The position numbers and the translations under genes were made by a program. This document shows positions 22,120 to 33,871 of a stretch of DNA of 64,000 bases, one piece after another. The stretch's first letter is position 1. Each line of letters opens with the position of its first letter. The notes beneath the pieces are model-generated. The model did no database searches, was not told where the DNA came from, and saw only the letters and a list, made by a program, of their open reading frames with translations. The stretch comes from Phyto melanocephala (lineage: Eukaryota; Arthropoda; Insecta; Diptera; Rhinophoridae), in assembly GCA_941918925.1 (NCBI GenBank), contig OW799233.1, positions 9,664,001-9,728,000 of the forward strand, given 5' to 3'.

Positions 22120-22960
22120 CATATATAACAGTTCTGTCATTCATTTTAAAATTCTGCCTCAGGAAAACCTCTGTATAAAGATTTCTTATAAAATAAATTG
22201 AAATTCCAAAATTGAAAACTCAAAAAACTTAAACAAAGAAATCATACTTTTGACCGCAAAACACGTTTACACTGAAGTAAAATCCTTTTTTGGCTCGTTT
22301 TTGTATCGTTCTGGCAACATGTTTGTAAGTTTTACCATTTTCCTGGTCCTATCCCAATAATTAAATATTTTCTGAAACCTTATAAATAGGAGAGTTGGAT
22401 GAAAAATGTCCGTCTGTCCGTGTTTTGTCTAAAATTATTTTTTTGTGGCAACCACATACTGCAGAGATATGCATGTGATAATAATCTTTTGAAAATGTTG
22501 AGGAATGAATCGTTATTGAAGTCCAACACAATTGCTCCATAACTTTCTGAGATTGAAGCAAGCAAACACTGCTGCTTCTGTTTTTCAGTCCCAGGATAAT
22601 TTATCGCCACATTTAGTACTATTTGTAGATATAATGCACCTCTTGGGATATTTGTAAAATTTTTCGAATTAAAAGGTTAAAATATAGGCAAAGCTAAGTT
22701 TAAAAAAATATTTTTTTTAAATATATTTTAAACTTTAATTAATTTTAAACCAGCTAGTGACGTCAAGTAACAAGCAGTAGAATCGAAAATTGTTACTGAG
22801 AAAAATTAATAAATTCGAAGATAACTCAGATATAAGCAGCAAAATATAATTACTTTAGATTTTTAGGGTATGGGCTTCAACTGTAAGGACTTGACTACAA
22901 AAAATTCGAAGGCCATGATTTTCGTTGTTACAAAATGACGTACAACAAATTTAAAATTTA
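22120..22960 (+). repeat. HINE-like repeat, diverged copy
   Basis: It has the ATATTTTCTGAAACC and TAGGAGAGTTGGAT boxes, GTCCGTCTGTCCGTG at about 22409, then GGAATGAATCGTTATTGAAG and CATAACTTTCTGAGAT in the same order as the copy at 13201. It also shares the ATATAAGCAGCAAAATATAA block with other long copies. Both ends are decayed. Confidence 0.6.
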
Positions 22961-23181
22961 ATTCAATTTAACTTAATACAAATCTAGTAGTTAAATTTGT
23001 TTGCCTCCTCAATATTGATTTTAATTGAACACAGCAAACTATGAAAAATTTAAAACCAGAGACTCTCTCTATAAAAAAAAAAATAGCGGAATAAGGCCGT
23101 ATAGCAATAACAGCTATGTCCCCTTCAATCCACTCAATATACGTATCAAATGGCTCACCAAATAGAACACAGTGAACTATA

Positions 23182-23352
23182 TTAATATTCAGAACCAAAG
23201 ATGGCGTAAAACATTAAACCTAGAATTGAAACTACGCCACTTACACCTATAAGCATGATGGTGAAGATTATTATCAGATTTGGCAAGGCAGAACACTCCA
23301 GCATTTTCCCAAGACTTATCCTGGATACGTTGATTTCAATTCCCAAAACCAT
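23182..23352 (-). CDS. Possible small membrane protein ORF (56 aa), unassigned
   Basis: An ATG-initiated minus-strand frame of 56 codons plus TAA. Residues 22-50 are strongly hydrophobic (LPNLIIIFTIMLIGVSG, VVSILGLMFYAIFG) with small residues spaced as in transmembrane helices. It is more complex than the phenylalanine/lysine-rich chance frames around it. I do not recognise the family. It could be a decayed exon, a fragment of a larger membrane protein or chance. No splice sites or neighbouring exons were found. Confidence 0.25.
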   Translation of the reverse strand: MVLGIEINVSRISLGKMLECSALPNLIIIFTIMLIGVSGVVSILGLMFYAIFGSEY

Positions 23353-25420
23353 AAAAAATGTTACAGTTTAGTAAAAACTTTTAAAATTTTCAAATCTTTG
23401 GAGAACACATCTCAGGAGAAATTCATATTGTGGTCTTGAAGTAAATTATCACAGATTTGCTTGAAATGGAATAACATGCCGTGTTATAAGTTAAGGATAA
23501 CGAAAAAAAGTTTATCCTTTTTCAAAAGCCATTTTAATTATTAAAATCTAGTTATATTAAGTAGATTGTTATTTGTGTCAATGTATTTGTTTGCACACTT
23601 GTTGGGGTTTATTTGTTAAAACTTAATAGAAGCGTAACAAAATTTAACAGAGTAAATTATTTAGAATCTTTGCATAAGGCAATATGGCCGGTCAAATTGT
23701 GTCAACATTTGCGTATCGCCGTTTGTATTTATGGGTCTGTTTAATTTGCATAAAAACTTGAGCATATAATTTTGTGTGCTACGTTGAGGGTTTGTAAATA
23801 AAAAAAACATGACTTTTTACTTTATATACAAAGCTTAATAATATTGTTAAAAATAAATTTCACTTAAATATTTATGAAAGTAATACATATACACACATAC
23901 ACTTGTGACATTAAATGTCACTCTTGACAGTTGCTCAACAGCCTCAGTTAAGTTTCATAATAAACTAAAGTGTTTTCATTTTATACGATGGTATTTTTGC
24001 AACTCATACGTAGAAATAATTTTAAGTAAATAAATTAAATTGTTTAGCTATTTAAAGCGACTTTTCTGTATCATCTACCTTTGACGTTGATAGCAGTTAA
24101 AACATGTAGATAATATTGTAGTGTACCTTATAAGTGTACACTGCTTTCCCTAACAAGCATTGTAATCGGTACAAAGCGTCACGAAATAAGTAGAGTGCAT
24201 TTATTACCAATTGCATTAAAAATGATTTATTTTCGTACGTAAACGACACTTATCCATTGACTTACAGAATAAGATATGTAAGTCGATGGAAATCAAATGC
24301 ACTGGCTTGAAATCCCTTTTCCCATTTTCTTTTGTTTCATAATGATATGTGATCTATAGATTAGAGAATAAGACTTAAATGAATGTAAAAATAGAGAGTC
24401 TGAATCAAGGTGACTTCAATTATCAGGTGGGGTGCTAACATCGCAGCTGATCTATAACCGCTTTTTATTTCTTTTTTTTACTTTCAATAATAATTCGTCT
24501 TTATTACTTGTCGTTGGCTGTATAAACATGGGAATCATAAATGAAATATTTTTTTCATATCGCCGCTATAATTTACCAACATCTGTATTTGAAATGTAAT
24601 AAATCGTAAAAAAGCATCCGCTTAAGAAAGCGAAAACAAGCAATAAAATAAATATAAATGATAAATAAAGCTAAAACGAATCTTACACACCCAACTTATT
24701 TTTGGAAAGAGAAAATATTCTTAAGAAAAAATATATTTATTGAACCTTCTTAAAAATTGTTTAGTTTTATTTAGTGAAGCATAATTTCTATTAACAAATT
24801 AACTTACTACATGGAACTGAGAGTTTTTTGCTGAGTATTCATACTTTGACATGTGATTTAAATGCGTAGACACTGACATACCATGACTGTTTACAAATCT
24901 TAATCTTGTAAAGTCATTACCTTTGTGTCTCTAACGAAATCGATTTTAATTATTTAACTTAACCATTAATAGTATCTCACTAAAGAATATATTTATGTTT
25001 GCTTTTTTTAGTTTTTGTTTTTGTATCACTATTAACGGAAAACCCGATAGAAGTTATAAAAAGGTATTGACCGATTTTTATAAGGGCGGAAAATTATAAA
25101 ATTTAAATAAAACAAAGAAAAACGTTTTTGTTACTTGATTTTTTTGATTAAATATTTATTAATTAAATATGTAGATAATTTGTTGGCCTAATTTTAAAAT
25201 ACAACGTTCATATTTCATGTGACGTAATTTAGTGGTCCAATTTTCATAAAACCCTTGCAGTAAAGTAGGCTTATTTTATTGTTTTCATTTTATCTCCATA
25301 GACCTTTTATACTAAACACATCTACAGAGAAAAATACTTTAAGGGAGTTAAAATCATATTAACGAGTAGAGCAGTTATCCGCTATATTTCTTAAAATTAC
25401 TCGTTATTCAAATCAATTTA
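23353..25420. other. Noncoding AT-rich stretch
   Basis: No gene or repeat recognised in this interval. Confidence 0.5.
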
Positions 25421-26295
25421 TACAGTGTGGCTCAGAAAGACCAAAGTGGTGTGAATTTCTTATAACTTTTTATTTAAGGCATATTTTTTAATTTTTTGTT
25501 TTTTAGATTAGTTATTAAAAATGATATCCCGCAAGTGGTGGCCATTTTCTGCTTCGCACAAATGTGCTCTTTCCAACACATTTTCCATGACCTTTCGCAA
25601 AACTTCCGGTGTTATGTTGTTAATTTCGTCTCGAATATTGGTTTTTAATTCCTCAATAGTCCAGGCTTATAAACATAAACTTTCCCTTTTAAATAACCCC
25701 AAAGGAAACAATCTGGAGCGGTTAAATCCGGGGAACGCGGAGGACAATTAAAATTGCGAAATTATTTTTTCACCAAAGATGTCGCGTAAACGAGTCATTG
25801 TTGCCCTCGCAGTGTGCGCTGTGGCTCTATCCTGTTGGAACCATATTTGAGGATGGTTTTCTACGGCTGGCCTTACAAAATTTTCTAACATGGCCCGATA
25901 TCGATCTCCTGGTTGATGTTTCTGGATCCTCCCGAATACTCTCCTGTACCACTAGAATATTATCAAACGTGTGGACAGTTCGTAGTCTGCCGGAACCAAG
26001 AAGGTTCCTTACTGCTCCTTGTTGTCAAAAATTTGCAACCAGACGGTTTATTGTTGACTGAGAGGGTACAACCGGCACATTAAATTGACGACGGCATGCA
26101 CGCTGAGTCAACACAATGGACCGTTGATTTGAAAAGTAAATTTCAACGATTTGGGCACGTTGTTCAGTTGTGTATTGCTCCATTATAAATTTTCCAAGTC
26201 TTCTTTACAAAATACTGAAAAGAAAAGAAAAAAAAATTATAATAAAAAAGTTATAAGGAACTCACACCACTTCGGTCTTTCTGAGCCACCCTGTA
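25421..26295 (-). mobile_element. Internally deleted DD41D-like mariner with 50-bp TIRs
   Basis: The inverted ends, each about 50 bp (TACAGTGTGGCTCAGAAAGA on the left; CTGAGCCACCCTGTA on the right), include a TA at each tip. The 875-bp element encodes a broken transposase on the minus strand. The long, well-preserved TIRs suggest relatively recent activity. Confidence 0.85.
25508..26183 (-). pseudogene. Decayed DD41D-like transposase
   Basis: Starts at the CAT at 26181-26183 with MEQYTTEQRAQIVEIYF and SQSTINRLVANF, the first HTH. The frame then breaks. Further left it resumes around the FQQDRA-AHTA second-aspartate region, with PPRSPDLTAPDCFLWGYLKG (third aspartate region), and ends HLRDIIFNN at the TAA at 25508-25510. 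The stretch around the first catalytic aspartate is deleted, and several frame shifts separate the pieces. Confidence 0.75.
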
Positions 26296-26779
26296 TTTAT
26301 TTTTTTTTTTATTAATATTTATATCACACATTAGAGCAACCTTCTGCTAAAACTAAACGTATGCAACACAAATGCTATTTAAATAAAGCAAGAAGAAATT
26401 TAAAAGCTTTTTGTATACCATAACCACCGTTGACTGTAACGTTACATTTAAAAATAATGATAACTCCGGTCCATAAGTTGCTAAAAACAGTTTTTTTTTT
26501 CTAAATGTCGTAGTGCTATCATCACTTTAAATTTATTCACATAGCCGTCTTACCAAGAGTGTGCTTCATAATCTTCTTGATATATATATAGAATTAAATC
26601 ATGACTTTTAAAACATTGCTCGAGCGTGATTTAATTTAAAATAAATTTCTAAACCAAACCTTAAAACAACCAGGAACTGCCCAATCAGTTATCACAGAAA
26701 ACAACAATATTAATTAAAAGTTCCCTGCCTTTCAGGCTAAAATTTATGCCATTTGTATCAGTTGCTATAAATCTTTTAG
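26296..26779. other. Noncoding spacer
   Basis: Nothing recognised. Confidence 0.45.
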
Positions 26780-27530
26780 AAGGAATGTGAGAAAAGCCCA
26801 CATTTATATTCTCTTTTATAGCCAAATGGTTTTAAAGGCCCTTATGGCTTATGATATCAACTCGGCTTTGGTGCTTTAATATATCGCCGTCCTCACAACT
26901 GGCATTTACAACTGCCTTAGATTCCGGGTCACAAGGGTCATGATGGTAATGAACGTGGCGACCGTCTTACAAACTGTCGGGTTAACAAATCAATTATCAA
27001 ATGATTGGCCCGGAGCTTTTTTGTAGTATAACTTCATGTTATATTAAAAGTGAACTATTTTTCCTCCTTGACGCTGAGTTTGCTTCCTACTGGCAAAAAA
27101 CTTAAGCTAAACCAGGATAAGAGGTTTGTTTTCCTCTAAAGGGCCAAATCTAGAGGACTTTTCTCCCTGGGCAGGAAGTACCTTAGGGTGTTTTTATGTT
27201 TTTTTTAACTGAACATTGCATTCCCTTTTTCAACTTTAGTAAAACTGGCAGTTGAAATGTAGTGATGTGACCGTTTTGCGATATGGATGATGAGACTGCA
27301 GAGCATGTCCTCTGGAATTACTCGTTACTCTGCACAAGGAAATTAGATTTTTAAGAGAACTCTCTGCCTGGTAGGAATTTGGTTTTATTAAAATTCTTGT
27401 CAAGCTAATGGCTACAAAAAGGACTTATTTTTTGCAGCGGTTTTGGGAACCTATTTATTAATTCTACTATCAATATTATACGTCACTAAGAAATACCCTT
27501 AAAGTAGATTAATATGGTAGTCGCATCTAA
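26780..27530 (+). pseudogene. Heavily decayed LINE 3' end (RNase H and zinc region)
   Basis: Around 26920-26980 the plus strand reads IPGHKGHDGNERGDRLTN, corresponding to WIPAHKGHYGNERADELA of the 17851-19080 frame. Near 27285-27345 it reads MDDETAEHVLWN, corresponding to the zinc-knuckle segment. Frame shifts and stops throughout. It is a related but older LINE copy. Confidence 0.6.
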
Positions 27531-28269
27531 TCCAGTTAATGGTTTTTGTATACCCTCTATCTGTGGTGCCAAGTGCTTTCCGAAATTTTAGCCACAGATG
27601 TCAAACTTAATTTTTTGTTTAGTTATCAGTTAAAGCTGGATACAAAAGTTTTCAAATTAAAAAAAATAAGTTGAAGAAAATAATGATAATTATTAAAATA
27701 AGAGAAAAAAAATTTTAAAATACAATAACAAAATACTTGATTTTGCATTGTTGTATTTGTAAGCCGCTATGCCTATACACACCTTATGAATATACATGAA
27801 TACCATGAACACGCTTCATGTGCATGTGTAAGGACTATTAAATTGTTTGGGAGTAATTCTTGTTATGTAGCTTTTATTGGAAAATTTCCTATTCAATATA
27901 TTTCGTTAAAATATCTGGATTATTTAAGCCATTATGAGCCATAACACACTTATGTATGTATAAAGTTGTTGAGTTTTAGACGTATCTTTACATGTGTCAC
28001 AAACTGAACAAACAAACAAAAATATCATCATTTTATTTTGGCTGTAGGTATAAAAATGCACACACACACACATAAAAAAATGTAATAAAGACATGAAACA
28101 AGCAACGAAATAGAGAAAAATAAATAAATAAATATGCTGATTTATTAAATTAGAATCACAAGCAACATCAATTTCTTTTAAGTCTGACTACAAGCTGGCT
28201 AAGAAACAAACATTATATTCAGGATATTAAATTTTCTCTCCAGCAAATGCCACACTAAAAACGGAGTTA
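27531..28269. other. Noncoding stretch with a scrap of HINE-like 5' end
   Basis: ATACCCTCTATCTGTGGTGC at about 27550 resembles the start of the HINE-like family. The rest is AT-rich and unassigned. Confidence 0.4.
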
Positions 28270-28706
28270 AAAATCTGGAGCATATAATTCAACATGTTTT
28301 TGTAGTTAAAGTTCGTGATTTTCTTTTGAATTTCTTCTTTAGATAAAATACATGCAGTAGAGCATAATTTGATAGCATTGTATTCGCTTGTTTTATAAGA
28401 TGAATTTTGAATGATGATTTTGGCATTACTATGTTATTGAAGAGCATATGTATAAATGAATATATTATTAAAATTCCCTTCGTTCTAACAAGCGCATAGA
28501 ACGATGAAAAGGAACCCATGTTTCATGACTTCATAATGTTTACTTATATAAATTGTTTAAGATATTTTACATGCATCTGCAAATATTTTTTGAAGCACAT
28601 CATTTATGATAAACTATTTTTAATTAAAAGAAAAATTCATTCTCTTGCACTATTGATAAGCAAGTCATCAAAAAGGTCACTCATTTTAAACTAGTGAGAA
28701 AGATTC
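28270..28706 (+). repeat. Diverged copy of the CCCAGCAAA MITE
   Basis: Shares, in order, the CATGTTTCATGACTT, AAGATATTTTACATGC and AAGCACATCATTTATGA blocks with 12596-13103. It ends near 28700 with GATTCTTGCCGGGATA, a diverged inverted end. The left limit is approximate. Confidence 0.5.
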
Positions 28707-29019
28707 TTGCCGGGATATAAATAACACCTGGCGTAAAAATAATGGAGAAATGCACCGTGGAACAAAGAACCAAAACAATAGAATTCTATTAACTAAATTA
28801 GCGCTCTACAGTGTTTATTACTATAGTGTATGCTTATTGAGCCAGACCAACGTTAGCAACGTCAGTTAGCTAGTTAGTACGTTACCAAGCCTTGATAACT
28901 CTTCCCTGCATTGATTGACTAATTTGGACTGAAGACAAAAATACCTATATTTTCATGAATATTTTCGTCCCTCAGTATCATCCATGCCTCCTAGATATCG
29001 AATATTTAACCTTTAAATA

Positions 29020-29760
29020 CGCTTCATTCATCCGGAAAATAAAAACAGAGCTCTACTCCTAGTTCCCTAGATGTGACACTGAATACGGTTCCACAGCTGG
29101 TCACAGGCGTGACCTTGTAGCAGCCGTAGAGATCCTATAAAGTCACACCTTTTCTACTTACTCACTCACTCCTGAAGGGAATTAGATTTTTAAACGCCCT
29201 GTCAAAATTGATTTAGGAGGAGTAGGTTGGTTCAGCATCGTAGGCAGTACGGCCAGAATTTTTGAATTTCCAAATGTTTTTGATCTCCTACATTCAGATG
29301 CATTAAGTCTAACTGCACTAGGGCCACTATCTGAAAGTCAATGGGAGCGAGATGCAATATAGTCGTCAGTGCTTCTGAGGAAATATTTTGCAATTCCTAG
29401 TAATTTCAATTTCAACTGATCTACAATATATTTACGACTCATTGTAGTTCCTCATATCAAAGATCCATAAATTAGAATTGAACGTACTAAAGTCGTACGC
29501 ATACTACACCTAACCACGTTAGACTTGAAACTATATTTCATAAATAAGTCTTACGGCATGTGTAGTAAGTTATCGAAGCCTCCCTTGATATTTCAGTTTT
29601 TTTTCATGACAATTCCGAGTCGAGGCTAATACCAGGATAATTCGCCTTGTTCAATAGAGGAGCTTTGCAGTTCCCCGTTCTCAGTAGTTCAAAACTTGCC
29701 ATTTCGACTCTCGTTGTACCTCGTTGGGTACCTGTGGTAAATTGACAATAAAATCTAAAT
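29020..29760 (-). pseudogene. Decayed LINE reverse-transcriptase C-terminus
   Basis: The minus strand shows the same protein region as residues 20-115 of the 17851-19080 frame. It reads VDQLKLKLLGIAKYFL, then SGPSAVRLNAS, then ILAVLPTMLNQPTPP, matching VDQLYRVQRS, SSAVRLNATG and ILATLPSSVNQPSD. Upstream reverse-transcriptase sequence can be traced with many stops. It is an old, opposite-orientation copy of a sister LINE. Confidence 0.65.
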
Positions 29761-31070
29761 TTTTTAAGCGATTTTTATGGTTTATGGCTAAGAAAAGTAT
29801 CTCTCAGAAAAATATTTAAAATGTTGAATATTTTCTTTATATATTTTTTAATTCCATTTTTAAATTAAAAAATACTACGAATTTTGCACGACAAAATTTT
29901 TTTTCTCCATTAATTTTTGAATAATTCCAAAACGATAAGAGATAGAGAAAAATTATGTCCAACTACAATTTTGTTACACATCTTCTGGTGTTTTATTTTT
30001 GAAAATCGGATGACTGGTTCTCGAGATAGGATGAAATATGTCTCCGTACCTGACTAATTTAGGGGAAAAAATTTCCCACGCCCATTAAAAAAACCCGTTT
30101 TGATGGAAAAAAAACCGACAACGGATTTGAGTTCAGCGCATCAAAATCCATATAGTCCACATAGTTTTATTTAATGGAGGATTTTGCTGCTGAGCAGTGT
30201 AATTATAGGATAAATTTATGAAATTTAGTAAAAATGGGAAGCTTAGATGAAAAATTAAAATATGGAGAAAAATATCCAGATATAATTCAGCTTTATTGGT
30301 GACTACTTATTTAATTGCTTTTTGTAAGTTCATTTGAAAGCGAGGGTCATGATTTCTGGGACAACTCTAACAAAAATAAGTAGTTATTCTGTCGAAAAGT
30401 AACTAGTTTATGTGTATCTCCAATATTACTTGCTAACTTACTAGGTAAGTAAAGATTTTGCTGGGTAATTGCTCACGAATTAAATATTGTTAACTGTACT
30501 TAAACTAGTGCTACCAAAATTGTATCAAAAAATTGCAACAAGAAGAAAATAATGATAATTTTAAATAACATTTAAATTAATTATTTACCCACTACATACG
30601 ATTGTCACGTTCTTGATAGGCGAAAGGTCCACAAGCATAAGAGTCGTTGTTTTTTTTTTTATTTTTCAAACAATTTGAACATATTACTCAGAGACACTCA
30701 TGGCATATTCACATCAATCTCTTGAATTTAATATATTACTCATATTCATACCTTGAATAACGAATAAGGCTTTGAATGACGAATATCATTGTCGTGGTAT
30801 AATGATATCTTAAACAATTTTTATTATAATTCTTTTGTTACCGCTTTTCATTTTCATATGTATTAATTACATTTATAATAAATTCTGCAGAACTAATGAA
30901 AGAGAGCATCATAAATTTTGATTATAAATGTTGCATGGTTTCATTGTTATCTTGATTAAAACATTAAACGTGCCTCCGTGACACATGTTGGTGAGATTAG
31001 GGTAAAACTCTGCTAAAAACTGTTGTATATGTTTGCATGAATGTCTTTACTCGGCTTCAAATATGTTTGC
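29761..31070. other. Noncoding stretch
   Basis: No gene recognised. 29990-30120 contains unusual mixed-composition sequence (GGTTCTCGAGATAGG, CCCACGCCCATTAAAA) reminiscent of a HINE-like core, but not enough to assign. Confidence 0.4.
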
Positions 31071-32288
31071 ACAGGATAAACCAAAAGTCACTTAGGAGTT
31101 TAAAATTGTAATAACTTTCTTGTTTATATGTTTATTTTATTTTATTTTATTTTTTGTTTTTAGATTGTAAATTATACAAAATGGAAATTCGTTTACAATA
31201 AGTATGAAAAATAGTGTCACTTAAATTACCCCTGTTTTCAATTTCGCAATGATATGCTGATTGAGAGTATTTCCTATAACATGTTCCAAATCTGTGGTTT
31301 TTGCGTTAAAATATCTGCAGCAATGTTGGCCTTGAATTCAAAGATAGTCTCTAGCTTGTCCACATGTACTCGGTCCTTCAAATAACCCCAAAAAAAATAC
31401 TCAAGTGCTTATAAATCTGGCAAATGCGCTGGCCATTATTATTGAATTTCTGAAAATTATTCCATCTTTAAAAATTTAACTTAAAAGTGTCACTGTTTCT
31501 GGGACAGTGTAGGTAGAGGCTTCATTTGTTTAAACCACATCTCAGGCATATTTTCAAGAACAGAACTTAAAAATGTTCTATCGTAAACCGCCACTCCTTT
31601 GCATTTAAGGTTACAGCACTTTCATCTTCATTCTCGAAGAAGTAAGGCCTAGTCAGATCAAATGCCACACCATATTGTACACCTCATTTTGTACATGCAA
31701 TTGTCGTTGATGAACAGCTCTTGGATTTTTAGCCCCCCAGAACCTTAAGTTCTGCTTAAGTATTTAAAAAGCTCCATCTCTCATAATTAGATTAAGGATA
31801 AAGTTGATTTCATTTCTGACCAACTCAAAAAATTTAACTGTAAAACTTAGACATTGTGTCGATCTTGAACTTGTATAAAAATAGTGATGATCGAGCCATT
31901 CCTAGCTCAGTAGAACGCCTTCTGTTAGATATTTCTGGTATTTTGTTAACACTTTGCTATACATGTTTTACACTTTTCGCAGAGCGAATTTAACGTAGTC
32001 TATCAGTTTGAAGTAGATCTCATCTAACGTTGCCATCTTGGTGATGACGATGAACTAAGCAACGAATCATTACTTCAAAGGACAAAATTCAGATTAAAAT
32101 GTCGACAATATGCTCTATGTCCTAAAATAGTTAGGCTTTGACTTAAATAAAATTTTTATATTCTGCCTCTTTGTTCACTTGTGAATCCTTGCGTTATTTA
32201 TTCTCCAGGTGTTATTTAAATATATAACATGAAACAAAATAAACTATTTACTGTTTAAACTACATAGTGACTTTTAGCCCACCCTGTA
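31071..32288 (-). pseudogene. Near full-length but decayed DD41D-like mariner
   Basis: Ends ACAGGATAAACCAAAAGTCA (left) and TAGTGACTTTTAGCCCACCC (right) are inverted. The 1.2-kb length suggests no large deletion. The minus strand gives EYFFWGYLKDRVHVDKLETI (region of the third aspartate, itself replaced) and finishes with GNLSDTIFHT near 31200. The N-terminal part near 32040-32130 matches the fragment at 17431-17848. Many stops; not functional. Confidence 0.65.
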
Positions 32289-33419
32289 TATGTATAAGTT
32301 TGTCTCCTGTCAGTGCTTCCGAGTTTATCTGAGTTTTGCAATTTTTTTCAGATTTTGATAAATTATAATTTTATTGGCATCATTTTTACAAAACAGAAAA
32401 ATAACACATCGACAACAGCAAAGGCATAAACAATGTTTAAAGCTCAAACAAACATTCAAAGATGTTAACCCAGCCACCCATTTATACCTTCTGCCTGTTA
32501 ACAAATAGCGTGAAATTTTTGAAATGTTTACATTAGGCGTAAAAGGAATGACTGTTTGTTGAACTCATAAAAACAAAGAGATAAAAGAAAAACATAAATT
32601 TTATTGCTGTGAAGAATAATAAAATAAAATTCGGTCTTAACAAATTGTTATTGAACAAGTGTCAGTGCCTTTAACCTCCACTATCTACCCTTAATCAACA
32701 TTTCACAGCTGTAATATATTTTACTCAACTTTGATTTTGTTGAAATGCCCTTAATACTTCTCATAATACTTTTATGTTACTCTGGGCTCAAGCAAATATT
32801 AAAAATATGGCTCCTGGAATTGATTACTTATTTCATAGTTTCCTAGTTGGGATTTCTGGTCTGTTTGTTTTTAAATTTATGATGATGTTTTATATGTTTG
32901 CAAAACTGATTTATTCATAAATTGTTTGAAACAAGGACAATTCAATAAATAACTAGATGATTAATATTTTTCATTTGTTTAAACATTTTATTATCATTAT
33001 AAAGTGGATGCATAAATCCTCTGTTTACGTTAACTTTGACTTTCTTTTAACGAAAATCTAAAAAAAATTATATATAAAACTTTTTTAAAATATGTTTCTT
33101 TTTTAAATCTTTCTAGCAATATAAAAAAAATATTTCACTTGCCCGCTAAATAGCCATTGAACAACATCAATCAACTTTAAATTCTGGGTCACATACCACA
33201 TTTCAGCTACATTTGTCTCATCACTTAAACGTCAAACCGCACAAAATCTATCAAATCTACTGGAAAATTAAAAGCAATATATTTTTTAATTAAAACTAAC
33301 ATTAATAGAAAATAAAAGAAATAAGCAACAAGGAACAAGGAACATTTTAAAAACCTCCTCTCGTAATTTAGTAGACTTTACAAACATTCATTTGCTCGTT
33401 CCCTCAAATATATTTTCAC
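32289..33419. other. Noncoding stretch upstream of the GTPase gene
   Basis: AT-rich, with no repeat recognised. The promoter of the downstream gene may lie here, but no TATA box or initiator could be assigned. Confidence 0.45.
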
Positions 33420-33616
33420 ACTCAAACACATGTACACACACACACACATAAACACAAACGCACAATTCCATTTTCTTTTACCAAAACAACAACATCTACA
33501 ACAACTAACTTATAATTAAATAAAAAAGCAAAAGAGGGAGAAAACATAAACAAACAAATAACGAAAATAGCAATAAAAACAAAATTAATTGCAAACTGGC
33601 GTTTTTTCAAAATATA
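33420..33616 (+). promoter_or_regulatory. Probable 5' UTR of the Ras-like gene
   Basis: CA repeats (about 33431-33450) followed by CAACAACATCTACAACAAC and further A/C-rich, stop-containing sequence, a composition common in fly 5' leaders. It leads directly to the ATG at 33617, which has A at position -3. The transcription start was not located. Confidence 0.45.
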
Positions 33617-33871
33617 ATGTGGAGCACTATTGCGCCGACAAATTCGAAGAAACTTTTAATTGGCAGCACACGCAGCGTTGACTATGTCGGTGACAATTCT
33701 ACAACAAAATCTACAAAGATCTCAATCGCAATGGAAATTCATATACAAAACAAGTGCATTTCAGCATAGCGCATCACTCTGGAGGGTGGTGCAGAGCCCC
33801 CATGGCTACAGGGCCCCCTTAAAGCGGCATTTTTGGGGGCCACTGGCGTCGGTAAAACAAGTATATTACAG
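33617..33871 (+). CDS. Rasl10: Ras-like gene exon 1 (leader, in-frame TAG, P-loop)
   Basis: ATG at 33617, then 50 sense codons (opening MWSTIAPTNSKKLLIG, ending KCISA), TAG at 33767-33769, then 34 codons in the same frame (RITLEGGAEPPWLQG, LKAAFLGATGVGKTSILQ) to the donor CAG/GTAAGT at 33871/33872. There is no ATG between the TAG and the P-loop in this frame. An ATG at 33802 is one base out of frame and meets TAA within seven codons. Candidate explanations are a micro-intron ending at the TAG, readthrough, or a sequence error. Confidence 0.7.

Noticed and set aside
33802..33822. ATG at 33802 as the Ras start codon, with a one-base error in the C run
   Set aside because: Removing one C would link it to the P-loop, but as written it terminates after six codons. 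The longer leader from 33617 is already in frame with the P-loop, so I kept that as the main reading and treat this only as a possibility.
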